This document shows positions 26,657-34,939 of a stretch of DNA of 64,000 nt, in pieces. The notes beneath the pieces were generated by a model, which made no database searches, was not told where the DNA came from, and saw only the letters and a list, made by a program, of their open reading frames with translations. The first letter of the stretch is position 1; each line of letters begins with the position of its first letter. Source of the DNA: Spongiactinospora rosea (GTDB lineage: Bacteria; Actinomycetota; Actinomycetes; Streptosporangiales; Streptosporangiaceae); the NCBI RefSeq assembly GCF_003315795.1, contig NZ_QMEY01000004.1:434001-498000 (forward strand), written 5' to 3'. Made by a program: the position numbers and the translations under genes.

Positions 26657-27451
26657 TCAGAGCAGAGTGCCGATCACCACTGTCGCGTTCCATTCGGCGG
26701 AGTGGGCCACAGTGGCGGTGAGGCCGCCGGTGGTCATGGCCGTGGTGGCGGGGGTGGCCTGGCGTTCGCTGGTTTCGATCAGTAGGTGGCCGCCCGGAGA
26801 CAGCCAGGTCGCGGCCGTCGTGGTCACTCGGCGCAGGATGTCGAGGCCGTCCCGGCCTCCGTCGAGGGCGATCCTGGGTTCGTGGTCGCGGGCCTCGGGT
26901 GGGAGTAGCCCAACCTCGTCGCTCGGGACATAAGGGACGTTGGCCACCAGGACATCGATCCGCCCGCGCAGCCGCGACGGCAGGGGGGCGAAGAGGTCGC
27001 CTTCGTACACCAGCCCGCCCAGCGGGTCGCAGTTGCGGCGGGCGCAGCGGACCGCCACGGGGTCGAGGTCGGTGGCGTGCAGTTGGGCGGCGGGGATGGC
27101 GGTGGCCAGGGCGACGCCAACGGCACCTGAGCCGCAGCAAAGATCCACCACGAGGGCCTGCGGTGGGGCGAGGGCGGCGGCCCGGCGTACCAGGAACTCG
27201 GTACGGCGGCGCGGTACGAACACCCCCGGATCGACCGCGATCCGCAGGTCACAGAACTCCGCCCAGCCGAGAACGTGTTCCAGCGGCAAGCCCCTGACCC
27301 GCCGGTCCACCAACGCGACGAGTTCGGCCTCCGAGGAGGCCGCGGCGATCAGAAGTCCGGCCTCGTCCTCGGCGAACACGCACCCGGCGGCGCGCAGCCT
27401 GGCAGCGACGACGGACGGTGAGATCGGCATTGAAGAGGGAGAAATCCACAC
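26657..27451 (-). CDS. Putative protein N5-glutamine methyltransferase (PrmC-related)
   Basis: 264 residues. The Rossmann SAM motif is VVDLCCGSGAVGVALA near residue 105, and the catalytic NPPY-type motif is present as ANVPYVPSDE near 170 (NVPY in place of NPPY). It belongs to the PrmC-related group annotated in actinobacteria; true PrmC methylates the GGQ glutamine of release factors, but this paralogue's substrate is unknown. The GTG at 27451 has GAAAGG eight bases upstream; an ATG at 27430 lacks a ribosome site. Its ribosome site is inside the attenuator-like hairpin. Confidence 0.82.
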   Translation of the reverse strand: MWISPSSMPISPSVVAARLRAAGCVFAEDEAGLLIAAASSEAELVALVDRRVRGLPLEHVLGWAEFCDLRIAVDPGVFVPRRRTEFLVRRAAALAPPQALVVDLCCGSGAVGVALATAIPAAQLHATDLDPVAVRCARRNCDPLGGLVYEGDLFAPLPSRLRGRIDVLVANVPYVPSDEVGLLPPEARDHEPRIALDGGRDGLDILRRVTTTAATWLSPGGHLLIETSERQATPATTAMTTGGLTATVAHSAEWNATVVIGTLL

Positions 27452-27453
27452 AA

Positions 27454-27569
27454 AGAGCGCCTTTCGGAATGCCGACGGGCGCTCTCCCGGCCCCCTACCA
27501 GGGGCGAGCCGAACGGCGGCGAGGCGAGAGCACCCGGCCTGATCTGGCGGTAATGGGTCTCACCTCCTT
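27454..27569 (-). promoter_or_regulatory. Attenuator-like leader with alternative hairpins before the methyltransferase
   Basis: On the minus strand three segments can pair in two exclusive ways. Segment 1, GGGTGCTCTC (27535-27526), pairs with segment 2, GAGAGCGCCC (27486-27477). Segment 2 also pairs with segment 3 (AGAGCGCC 27485-27478 with GGCGCTCT 27461-27454). Segment 3 overlaps the end of the ribosome site and ends two bases before the GTG. Segment 1 lies within the leader peptide reading frame, so ribosome position could decide which hairpin forms. The leader's own AAGGAGGTGA lies in another small hairpin (GGTCTCA/TGAGACC). Confidence 0.6.
27495..27563 (-). CDS. Leader peptide (about 19-22 residues) of the methyltransferase
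   Basis: A short frame reading VRPITARSGRVLSPRRRSAR then PW and TAG. A perfect AAGGAGGTGA ribosome site stands before it. If GTG at 27563 is the start, the spacing is too tight; an ATT start at 27554 would have ideal spacing and is a known rare start codon. The tail is Arg-rich and ends Arg-Pro-Trp-stop, a plausible stalling signal. A promoter-like TTGCCG-17-TAGTGT lies just upstream. Confidence 0.45.
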   Translation of the reverse strand: MRPITARSGRVLSPRRRSARPW

Positions 27570-27624
27570 GATGCGCTGAGACCGCCACACTATCCGAGCC
27601 CCCTTCGCCCGGCAAAGCCGATTC

Positions 27625-28323
27625 CTACCCCCGTCCGCCCGCGATGGCCCGGGCGCGGTCGATGTCCGGGCCGCGGTAGAGGCGTTCGGGGATGCTCGCC
27701 AGCGTGGACGGGTGCACCTGTGGCCCCAGGCCGTAGAACTTCTGGAAGCTCATGATCAGCGGACGCCACGCGTCCGGGTCGATGTGATCGTCCGTACCCT
27801 TCATCCGGATGTCCTCGTCCACGTACACGCGCTGCACACGCACCTCGAACACGAGCACGCGGCCGTGCTGGGCCGGGTCGTCGGCGGCCATCCGGTGCAC
27901 GCCCGTCACGACCGCCTCCAGGTGGACCTGGCACTCGGCGACCCGTGGCGGCGATACGGTGTCGGCTGCGATCGGCGTGACCTCGGCCAGATGGAACTTG
28001 TCCGGTTCGTAACGGTAGCCGCGGGCCTGCTTGGAGGCCGGTACGGGATCGGCCCCCGTGGTGAGCGCCAGCCGGTCCACCGTCCCGGCCAGCGCCTCGG
28101 AGGGCAGGTTGAGCACGCACTCACCGGTCCGCAGCAGGTTGTGGCTGGTCTGGGACGCGGCTCCCAGGCCGAGCATGGCCCGCCAGCCGAGCCAGAAGGC
28201 GGACGACATGGGGGCCAGGTTGGGCGTCCCATCCTCGTTGAGGGTCGAGATGAGGACGACCGGCGTCCCGAAGTACAGGATGCCGGGCTCTATGCGCGTG
28301 TGATCGATCGGTACTCCAGACAC
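27625..28323 (-). CDS. Flavin reductase-like (FMN-binding split barrel) protein
   Basis: 232 residues. The N-terminal part reads YFGTPVVLISTLNEDGTPNLAPMSSAFWLG, the flavin-reductase-like split-barrel signature, with CVLNLPSEALAGTVDRLALTTG following. Such proteins reduce free flavin or bind FMN in detoxifying oxidoreductases; the substrate is unknown. The GTG at 28323 follows GGAAGG. It is transcribed toward the methyltransferase but separated from it by that gene's own leader and promoter. Confidence 0.8.
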   Translation of the reverse strand: MSGVPIDHTRIEPGILYFGTPVVLISTLNEDGTPNLAPMSSAFWLGWRAMLGLGAASQTSHNLLRTGECVLNLPSEALAGTVDRLALTTGADPVPASKQARGYRYEPDKFHLAEVTPIAADTVSPPRVAECQVHLEAVVTGVHRMAADDPAQHGRVLVFEVRVQRVYVDEDIRMKGTDDHIDPDAWRPLIMSFQKFYGLGPQVHPSTLASIPERLYRGPDIDRARAIAGGRG

Positions 28324-28455
28324 GCCTTCCAGCTTCGGCGAACCGGACCGCCTTCGCTGGCGGTTAGCAGACGCCGCGTTGCGCCCGTGAAACGAACGGC
28401 CAGGAAGTCGCCCGCCCGGATATCCGCCGCATCGCCCGCGTTCTAGGCTTGGCAC

Positions 28456-29349
28456 ATGGCGGACGTACTCACTGGACAGGGATGTTCGTGGACCTTTGAG
28501 GCGGGCGCGGTGCGGGTGCGGTTCCATCGCGCGATGAAGGTCCCCAAGTTCCTCCAAGAGCTGGGCGAGCGCCTGATCCCGTACGAGGCGCTGGCCGACG
28601 TGTCGCTCACGCCGGGCAAGCGGGGCACCATCGTGCTGCGGGCCATGCCCCGGCAGGGCGCCGACCCGGTGCTGATCGCCGCGGCCGGGCAGCTCAAGGA
28701 GACGCTCGACCCCTACCGCCTGGTGCTGCCCGCCGACCGCGAGACCCTGGCCGACTACTACGCCGAGGAGATCCGGCGATCGATCACCGACTCCGGTCCG
28801 GCCGCGCGCTGCCTGGTCCAGGCGCCGCCGACGCCCCGCTCGTTCAAGGCCTGGGACGGCCAGGCCCACTTCGACGGTGAGGCCGTGCGGTTCCAGTGGT
28901 TCTGGTCGAGCGCCGAGAGCGTGAAGTACCGGGCGGGCGACCAGCGCTTCCCGATCTCCGAGATCGAGGGCGTGGAGTGGCGCTCACCCGACGTCTTCAA
29001 CGGCTACCTGCGGCTGCGGGTGCGCGGGGTGGAGGCGCCGAAGGAGCCGGAGAAGGACCCGGCGTCGGTGGTGTTCGGGATGGGGTACGGCCTGACCGCC
29101 GAGTCGCTGCCGTTCGCGGCGGCCCTCGTGGGCGCGATGAGCGCGCTCGACGGCGACCGCCGGGCCGCCGAACTCACCCCCGCCGAGCCCGCGGCCGACC
29201 CCGTGACTGAAGAGCCGGTCGTGGCCGTGATCGACCGGGGCGAGGACATCCCGGCGCTCATCCGCAAGCTCGGCGAGCTGCGCGACGCGGGCCTGCTCAC
29301 CGAGGAGGAGTTCCAGGCCAAGAAGGTGGAACTCCTCTCCCGGCTCTGA
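28456..29349 (+). CDS. DUF4429 and SHOCT domain protein
   Basis: 297 residues. Two DUF4429-like beta domains are visible, at about 5-90 (starting GQGCSWTFEAGAVRVRFHR) and about 120-200 (FDGEAVRFQWFW, ISEIEGVEW). The C-terminus is a SHOCT helix pair: IPALIRKLGELRDAGLLTEEEFQAKKVELL. SHOCT domains are linked to oligomerisation; DUF4429 is PH-like and of unknown role. Soluble, with no signal peptide. It converges on leuS with a 30-bp gap. Confidence 0.88.
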   Translation: MADVLTGQGCSWTFEAGAVRVRFHRAMKVPKFLQELGERLIPYEALADVSLTPGKRGTIVLRAMPRQGADPVLIAAAGQLKETLDPYRLVLPADRETLADYYAEEIRRSITDSGPAARCLVQAPPTPRSFKAWDGQAHFDGEAVRFQWFWSSAESVKYRAGDQRFPISEIEGVEWRSPDVFNGYLRLRVRGVEAPKEPEKDPASVVFGMGYGLTAESLPFAAALVGAMSALDGDRRAAELTPAEPAADPVTEEPVVAVIDRGEDIPALIRKLGELRDAGLLTEEEFQAKKVELLSRL

Positions 29350-29379
29350 ACCGGCCCGCGCCGCCGAAGACCGCCCCCG

Positions 29380-31833
29380 CTACGGGACGATGTTGACCAG
29401 CTTCGGCGCGCGCACGATGATCCTGCGGGGCGTGCCGGAGAGCTGCGCCTGTACCTTCTCCGAGCCCATGGCCAGCGCCTCCAGCTCGGCGTCGGTGATG
29501 TCCGGGGAGACCTCCAGGCGGTCGCGGACCTTGCCGGCCACCTGTACCACGCACGTCACCGACTCCTGCACCAGCAGCGCGGGATCGGCCTCGGGCCAGC
29601 CGGCCTTGGCCACGGACGGCGAACCGCCCAGCCGCTCCCAGCCCTCCTCGGCCACGTAGGGGGCGACCAGCGACAGCAGGACGGCCAGCGTCTCGGCGGC
29701 CTCGCGCACGGCGGGGTCGGCGGGGCCGGGGCCGGTGTCGATGGCCCGCCGGGCGGCGGTGGTCAGCTCCATCATCCGGGCCACGGCGACGTTGAACCGC
29801 TGGGACTCGACCAGCTTGGTGACCTCGTCCACGGTGCGGTGGGTGACCTTACGCAGCTCCAGGTCACCGGCGGTGAAGGAGACGCCCGGCTCACTCGCCA
29901 CCTCGCTCATCACCCGCAGCGCGCGGGCCAGGAACTTCTGCGATGCGGCGGGCGAGACGTCGGCCCAGTCGATGTCCTCTTCGGGCGGACCGGCGAAGAT
30001 CATGGTCAGGCGGACCGCGTCGACCCCGAAGTCGTCGATCTGCGCGCCCAGGTCGACGCCGTTGCCCAGGGACTTCGACATCGCCTTGCCGCGGTTGATG
30101 ACCTGGCCCTGGTTGAGCACCCGGATGAACGGCTCGGTGAAGTCGAGCATGCCCATGTCGTGCAGCACCTTGACGAAGAAGCGCGCGTAGAGCAGGTGCA
30201 GCACGGCGTGCTCGATGCCGCCGACGTACTGGTCGATCGGCCCCCACCTGCGGACCTTCTCGACGTCGAACGGGCCGTCCTCGTAGCCGGGCGAGCAGTA
30301 ACGCAGGAAGTACCACGAGGAGTCGACGAAAGTGTCCATCGTGTCGGTGTCGCGCCGGGCGGGGCCGCCGCACTTGGGGCACTCGACGTTGACCCAGTCG
30401 GTGGCGCCGGCCAGCGGGGAGACCCCCTTGGGGGCCAGCGCCTCACCGCGCAGGTCGGGCAGCCTGACGGGGAGCTGGTCGTCGGGGACGGGCACCTCGC
30501 CGCAGTCGGCGCAGTGGATGATCGGGATCGGGGTGCCCCAGAACCGCTGGCGGGACAGCAGCCAGTCGCGCAGCCGGAAGTTGACCGCGGCCTTGCCCCG
30601 GCCGTTGTCGTTCAGGATCCCGATGATCTTCTTGATCGCGTCGGCCTTGGCCAGGCCGTCGAGCGGCCCGGAGTTGACCAGTGTGCCCTCGCCCGGGGTG
30701 GCCTCACCGGTCTCGCCGGGGTCGGCCAGGCCGGTGTGGACCACGACCCGCACCGGCAGCGCGAACTTCCTGGCGAAGTCGAGGTCGCGCTGGTCGTGGG
30801 CGGGGACCGCCATGATCGCGCCATGGCCGTAGTCGGACAGCACGTAGTCGGCGGCCCAGACCGGGATGCGCTCGCCGTTGACCGGGTTGACCGCGTGGAC
30901 GCCCAGGAAGACGCCGGTCTTCTCCTTGTCGGTGGACAGCCGGTCGATGTCGCTCAGCTTGGCGACCTCGGCGCGGTACGCCTCGAACGCCTCCCGCTGG
31001 GCGGGCGCGACGATCTCCTCGGCCAGCGGGGCGTCCGGGGCCACCACGAAGAAGGTGGCGCCGAACAGGGTGTCGGGCCGGGTGGTGTAGACGGTGACCG
31101 GCTCCTCGCGCCCCTCGATCGTGAAGAGCACGTCGGCGCCCTCGGAGCGGCCGATCCAGTTGCGCTGCATGGTCAGCAGCCGGTCGGACCACAGGCCCTC
31201 CAACTGGGCCATGTCGTCCAGCAACCGGTCGGCGTAGTCGGTGATCTTGAAGTACCACTGGGTCAGCTCGCGGCGCACGACCTCCGCGCCGCACCGCTCA
31301 CAGCGGCCGTTGACCACCTGCTCGTTGGCCAGCACGGTCTGGTCCTGCGGGCACCAGTTGACCAGGCCGCCCTTGCGGTAGGCCAGGCCGCGCTCGAAGA
31401 AGCGGTTGAACAGCCATTGGTTCCAGCGGTAGTAGTCCGGGTCGCTGGTGTGCAGGCGGCGCGTCCAGTCGAAGCTGATGCCGTACCGCTTGAAAGAGGT
31501 GGCCTGGGTCTCGATGTTGGCGTAGGTCCACTCCGCGGGGTGGGCGTTGCGCCGGATCGCCGCGTTCTCCGCGGGCAGGCCGAAGGAGTCCCAGCCGATG
31601 GGGTGCAGCACGTTGTAGCCGCGCTGGAACCAGTAGCGGGCGATGACGTCGGCCAGGGCGAAGACCTCGCCGTGGCCCATGTGCAGGTCACCGGAGGGAT
31701 AAGGGAACATGTCGAGCAGGTAGCGCCGCTCGCGGGGGTCGGCGGGGTCCTCGCTCGCCCGGTAGGGGTCAAGCTCCTCCCACCGCCGCTGCCACTTGGC
31801 CTGCAGCGCCTTCGGATCATATTGCTCGGTCAC
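29380..31833 (-). CDS. leuS: Leucyl-tRNA synthetase
   Basis: 817 residues, class Ia synthetase. The HIGH motif is HMGH at about residue 52 ([15 protein letters not shown]) and the KMSKS motif is AMSKS at about 580. The editing domain is present ([18 protein letters not shown]). It attaches leucine to tRNA-Leu. The start is GTG at 31833 (reads [11 protein letters not shown]), after GAGGGA; the reading frame continues upstream to 32136 but that part is the attenuated leader. It is probably regulated by the upstream leader peptide and terminator. Confidence 0.96.
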   Translation of the reverse strand: MTEQYDPKALQAKWQRRWEELDPYRASEDPADPRERRYLLDMFPYPSGDLHMGHGEVFALADVIARYWFQRGYNVLHPIGWDSFGLPAENAAIRRNAHPAEWTYANIETQATSFKRYGISFDWTRRLHTSDPDYYRWNQWLFNRFFERGLAYRKGGLVNWCPQDQTVLANEQVVNGRCERCGAEVVRRELTQWYFKITDYADRLLDDMAQLEGLWSDRLLTMQRNWIGRSEGADVLFTIEGREEPVTVYTTRPDTLFGATFFVVAPDAPLAEEIVAPAQREAFEAYRAEVAKLSDIDRLSTDKEKTGVFLGVHAVNPVNGERIPVWAADYVLSDYGHGAIMAVPAHDQRDLDFARKFALPVRVVVHTGLADPGETGEATPGEGTLVNSGPLDGLAKADAIKKIIGILNDNGRGKAAVNFRLRDWLLSRQRFWGTPIPIIHCADCGEVPVPDDQLPVRLPDLRGEALAPKGVSPLAGATDWVNVECPKCGGPARRDTDTMDTFVDSSWYFLRYCSPGYEDGPFDVEKVRRWGPIDQYVGGIEHAVLHLLYARFFVKVLHDMGMLDFTEPFIRVLNQGQVINRGKAMSKSLGNGVDLGAQIDDFGVDAVRLTMIFAGPPEEDIDWADVSPAASQKFLARALRVMSEVASEPGVSFTAGDLELRKVTHRTVDEVTKLVESQRFNVAVARMMELTTAARRAIDTGPGPADPAVREAAETLAVLLSLVAPYVAEEGWERLGGSPSVAKAGWPEADPALLVQESVTCVVQVAGKVRDRLEVSPDITDAELEALAMGSEKVQAQLSGTPRRIIVRAPKLVNIVP

Positions 31834-31931
31834 GGTTGGTCCCTCGGTTTGAGCTGCTGAGCCGTCGGCCCCTGGACTCACGGTGCACCTCGCGGACCCG
31901 GATCGCGGTCCATCGATCGCGCAAGGCCCAC

Positions 31932-31959
31932 AAGAAAGCCCCTCGCGAACGCAAGGGGC
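31932..31959 (-). terminator. Attenuator terminator hairpin before leuS
   Basis: On the minus strand, GCCCCTTGCG pairs with CGCGAGGGGC around a two-base gap, and TTTCTTGTG follows. It lies between the leader peptide and leuS, about 100 bp before the leuS start, in the position of a transcription attenuator. Confidence 0.65.
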
Positions 31960-31981
31960 ATGCCGCGCGGCGGGGCTGGGG

Positions 31982-32029
31982 TCAGCCGGGCCGGCGCGGC
32001 CCGCGAAGAAGTCGGGGCGCGTAACGCAT
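31982..32029 (-). CDS. Leucine leader peptide upstream of leuS
   Basis: A 15-residue frame, [15 protein letters not shown], containing two adjacent leucine codons CTT CTT. CTT is rare in such high-GC DNA, which is typical of actinobacterial leader peptides. A -10-like TACCCT lies six bases before the ATG and there is no ribosome site, so it is probably leaderless. Ribosome stalling at the CTT pair when charged tRNA-Leu is scarce should prevent the downstream terminator (31932-31959) and raise leuS expression. Confidence 0.65.
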   Translation of the reverse strand: MRYAPRLLRGPRRPG

Positions 32030-32379
32030 ACACCAAGGGTAGCGCAGAGAACAGTCCCCCGCTGTCGGGTCGGTGAAGGCGGGCGCGGGGTGGCGGACGA
32101 CCCCGACACGGTCGCACGGGCCTCAGGCCGCGGCACGGGGAGCGATACCCGATGGTGATAGATCCGTTGTGACCTCTTCTGTCCCTTTAGTTTACTGTTG
32201 TCCGCGTGGCGATCTCAGGCGACCAGGACCCCGGAAACCCCGGCGTACGTGGCATGCCGCTGCAGGACCCGCCAACAGATCCGAAGGGATTCTCCCGTTT
32301 TCCTGCGGTACCCCCTGATTCACATGAGATCATGCCCAGCATCGCAAGTCCGGGCACGATCGCGGGAGGTACGGGACGC

Positions 32380-33591
32380 ATGGCCCCGGATCAGTCGAGC
32401 CATCCCCAGATGCCACCGGCGTGGCCGGATGCGCCGCAGGGCGGCCCCGCCGCCCCGCCGCCGCGCGAGCGTGCCCCCGACCAGGACCGCAAGGGGCGCA
32501 GGCACTCCTCCGCGCCGCCCCGGTCCTGGGAGGACGACCCGCTCGGGCCGCCGCACACGCCGCCCGCCACACCTCCGCCGGCCACCTCCGACGTGAACTA
32601 CGAGCGGACGATGGCCGTCCCGATGCGCCCGCGCGAGGAGGCCGGCGCGCCGCCGCGCGAGCGGTCCGCGCCGCGGCGGCAGGGCGACACGCCCGGCGGC
32701 ACACTGGGCCGCGACCCGGCCGACCCCAACCGCCCCTTCGTCACCGCCGGGCAGATCAGCGGCCCGAAGACCCCGCCGCCCGAGCGGCAGCAGGAGCTGT
32801 GGAACACCGTCTTCGGCGACAATTACCAGGCGATGGAGGACGAGGAGGAGCCGGAGCGTACCGGCAAGCCGGTGTGGATCTACGCGCTGGCCGGGACGAT
32901 CGTCGTCGCGCTGGTCGCCGTGCTGCTGTGGTGGGCGTTCACCTCCGGGCCGCTGGCGGCCGCGGAAGGGCCCGCTTCCACGCAGATCGCCCAGAAGACG
33001 GCCGCGCCGCAGAAGCCCGCCGCGCCCAGGAAGACGCTCCCCCGGCTGCCGCGGTACAAGGGGGCGGCCTCGCAGAGCGCGGGCACGCTGGCCGACCAGC
33101 TCGGCGCGATCACGCTGCCCAAGCTGGGCCCGCCGTGGCGGCAGGACCTCCGGCCCACCGTGGCGGAGAGCTTCGGGTATCCGACCCGGCAGTACGTGCC
33201 GGCGGGCCGGGACGCCGCGGGCAAGACGCAGTACGCGCAGGTGCTGTCCGGTCCGTTGCCGAAGCAACTGGCCGCGAAGTACACCTCGCCGGAGGACCTC
33301 ACCCCGGTGGTCAGCGCGGTCGCCTTCCAGGCCCGCACGAAGTACTTCGCCAAGGGCAACACGATCGCCAAGACCGTTCACCAGACCAAGCCCATCGGCG
33401 GGATGCCAGCCGAGCTGATCGGCTATGAGATCACCTCGGCCCAGACCAAGACCACCATGGTGGTCGCGGTGGTGTCCACCGGCCGGAACGTGCCCACCGT
33501 GGTCACCATGACGGTGCCGGAGAGCAGGAAGAAGCTGCTGCCCGACATCAACACCGTCTTCGCCGGCATCCGCCCGCTGAACGGCTCCTGA
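32380..33591 (+). CDS. Single-pass membrane protein with proline-rich cytoplasmic region, unknown
   Basis: 403 residues. The first 160 are disordered and rich in Pro, Arg and Asp (MAPDQSSHPQMPPAWPD, several PP runs). One membrane helix follows (WIYALAGTIVVALVAVLLWW, about 167-186). The outer part is Lys/Pro/Ala-rich at first and then folded, with TVAESFGYPTRQYVPAG and a C-terminal VVAVVSTGRNVPTVVTMTVP. The layout resembles actinobacterial membrane proteins of unknown function. The ATG follows GGGAGG; an open frame runs back to 32206 but lacks support. Confidence 0.75.
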   Translation: MAPDQSSHPQMPPAWPDAPQGGPAAPPPRERAPDQDRKGRRHSSAPPRSWEDDPLGPPHTPPATPPPATSDVNYERTMAVPMRPREEAGAPPRERSAPRRQGDTPGGTLGRDPADPNRPFVTAGQISGPKTPPPERQQELWNTVFGDNYQAMEDEEEPERTGKPVWIYALAGTIVVALVAVLLWWAFTSGPLAAAEGPASTQIAQKTAAPQKPAAPRKTLPRLPRYKGAASQSAGTLADQLGAITLPKLGPPWRQDLRPTVAESFGYPTRQYVPAGRDAAGKTQYAQVLSGPLPKQLAAKYTSPEDLTPVVSAVAFQARTKYFAKGNTIAKTVHQTKPIGGMPAELIGYEITSAQTKTTMVVAVVSTGRNVPTVVTMTVPESRKKLLPDINTVFAGIRPLNGS

Positions 33592-33614
33592 GCCCTCCCG
33601 GCGCACGGGGCCGT

Positions 33615-34889
33615 CTAGAGGCGGGCCACCTCCATGTGCTTGACGCCGTTGATGAAGCTGGACAGCAGCGGCTCGGGCTCGCCCACCTCCAGGCGCGGCA
33701 CGCGGCGCAGCAGCTCGCCGAACATCACGCCGATCTCCCTCCTGGCCAGGTGGGCGCCCAGGCAGAAGTGCGGTCCGGGACCGCCGAAGCCGACGTGCGG
33801 ATTGGGGTCGCGGGTGATGTCGAAGCGGTGCGGATCGGTGAACACCTCCTCATCGCGGTTGGCCGACCAGTAGAACAGCACCACCTTGTCGCCCGCGCGA
33901 TAGGTCGTGCCGTTCATCTCGTGGTCGCGGGTCAGCTTCCTGCGCATGAAGTTGACCGGCGCGGCCAGCCGGATGATCTCCTCGACGGCCCTGGGGGTGT
34001 GCCCCTCGATGTCGGTGAGCCAGCGGGCGCGCTCGGCCGGATGCTCGGTGAGCAGGCGCATGCCATGGGAGATCGCATTGCGGGTGGTCTCGTTGCCGGC
34101 CACCACCAGCAGGATGAAGAACGAGCCCAGCTCGGCCGGGGTCAGCGCCTCGCCGTCGATGTTGGCGTTGACCAGCGAGGAGGTCAGGTCGGACGTCGGG
34201 CGCTCGGTGCGGTGCGCGGCGAGGGCCTGGACCAGTTGCTGCAACTCCATCCCGGCGGCGAGCAGCCGGTCGGCCAGGCCGTCGATGTCGCCGAAATCGG
34301 GGTCGAAGCCGCCCAGGATGATGTTGGAGCGGTCGAGGACGAACCGGTGGTCGCTCTCGGGGATGCCCATCATGTCGCAGATGATCTTCAGCGGCAGCCG
34401 CGCCGCCACCTGGGACACGAAGTCACCGCCAGGACCCGCCGCCAGCAGGTCATCGACGATCACCCCGGCCGCCCGCCGCACGTCGTCCTCGAACTGCTTG
34501 ATCATCTTCGGCGTGAACGACCGCGACACGATCCGCCGCAACCGCGCGTGCCGGGGATCGTCCATGTTGATCATCGACCCGAAGTACTCGGCCAGCTCGG
34601 CGGGCATGTCGGCGATGTTGGTCGCGCCGCCGTCGCCCGAGCAGAACACCTCGGGCAGGCGGCTCGCCGCCACGATGTCCGCGTGCCGGACCAGCGCGTG
34701 GTAGCCCGGCCCCGCCGGCCCCAGGAAGAACTCCGGCTCCTCGTAGAAGACCGGCTGCGAGAGCTCGCGGAGCAGCCGGAAGGCGTGCTCCCGCTCGGCC
34801 ATGGGCCTGGCCCAGAAGTCGTAGTCGGACAGATCGAAGTCCGCCGCGGTGGTGATCGGGGTGCGCCCGGTGGTGGGGTCCACACTCAT
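33615..34889 (-). CDS. Cytochrome P450, CYP124/125/142-like
   Basis: 424 residues. The haem motif is GFGGPGPHFCLGAHLAR near the C-terminus, the oxygen-binding helix has VVAGNETTRN, and the ExxR pair is EEIIR. This combination, together with GSMINMDDPRHARLRRIVSRSFTP, is typical of the bacterial CYP124/125/142 group that hydroxylates sterol side chains or methyl-branched lipids; the substrate is not determinable here. It needs ferredoxin and reductase, neither nearby. A 234-bp tract (34357-34590) is almost identical to the neighbouring P450. Not obviously coupled to it (50-bp gap). Confidence 0.9.
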   Translation of the reverse strand: MSVDPTTGRTPITTAADFDLSDYDFWARPMAEREHAFRLLRELSQPVFYEEPEFFLGPAGPGYHALVRHADIVAASRLPEVFCSGDGGATNIADMPAELAEYFGSMINMDDPRHARLRRIVSRSFTPKMIKQFEDDVRRAAGVIVDDLLAAGPGGDFVSQVAARLPLKIICDMMGIPESDHRFVLDRSNIILGGFDPDFGDIDGLADRLLAAGMELQQLVQALAAHRTERPTSDLTSSLVNANIDGEALTPAELGSFFILLVVAGNETTRNAISHGMRLLTEHPAERARWLTDIEGHTPRAVEEIIRLAAPVNFMRRKLTRDHEMNGTTYRAGDKVVLFYWSANRDEEVFTDPHRFDITRDPNPHVGFGGPGPHFCLGAHLARREIGVMFGELLRRVPRLEVGEPEPLLSSFINGVKHMEVARL

Positions 34890-34939
34890 GCCCCCAATGA
34901 TCTGCTTGCGACCGAGCGCAGTCAACCCATTACTCGTGG

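Noticed and set aside
29839..31860. 673-codon plus-strand frame opposite leuS
   Set aside because: Shadow frame; the minus strand carries all synthetase motifs.
31834..32040. T-box riboswitch upstream of leuS
   Set aside because: No T-box sequence (AGGGTGGNACCGCG-like) or specifier stem was found; the CTT CTT leader peptide explains the terminator better.
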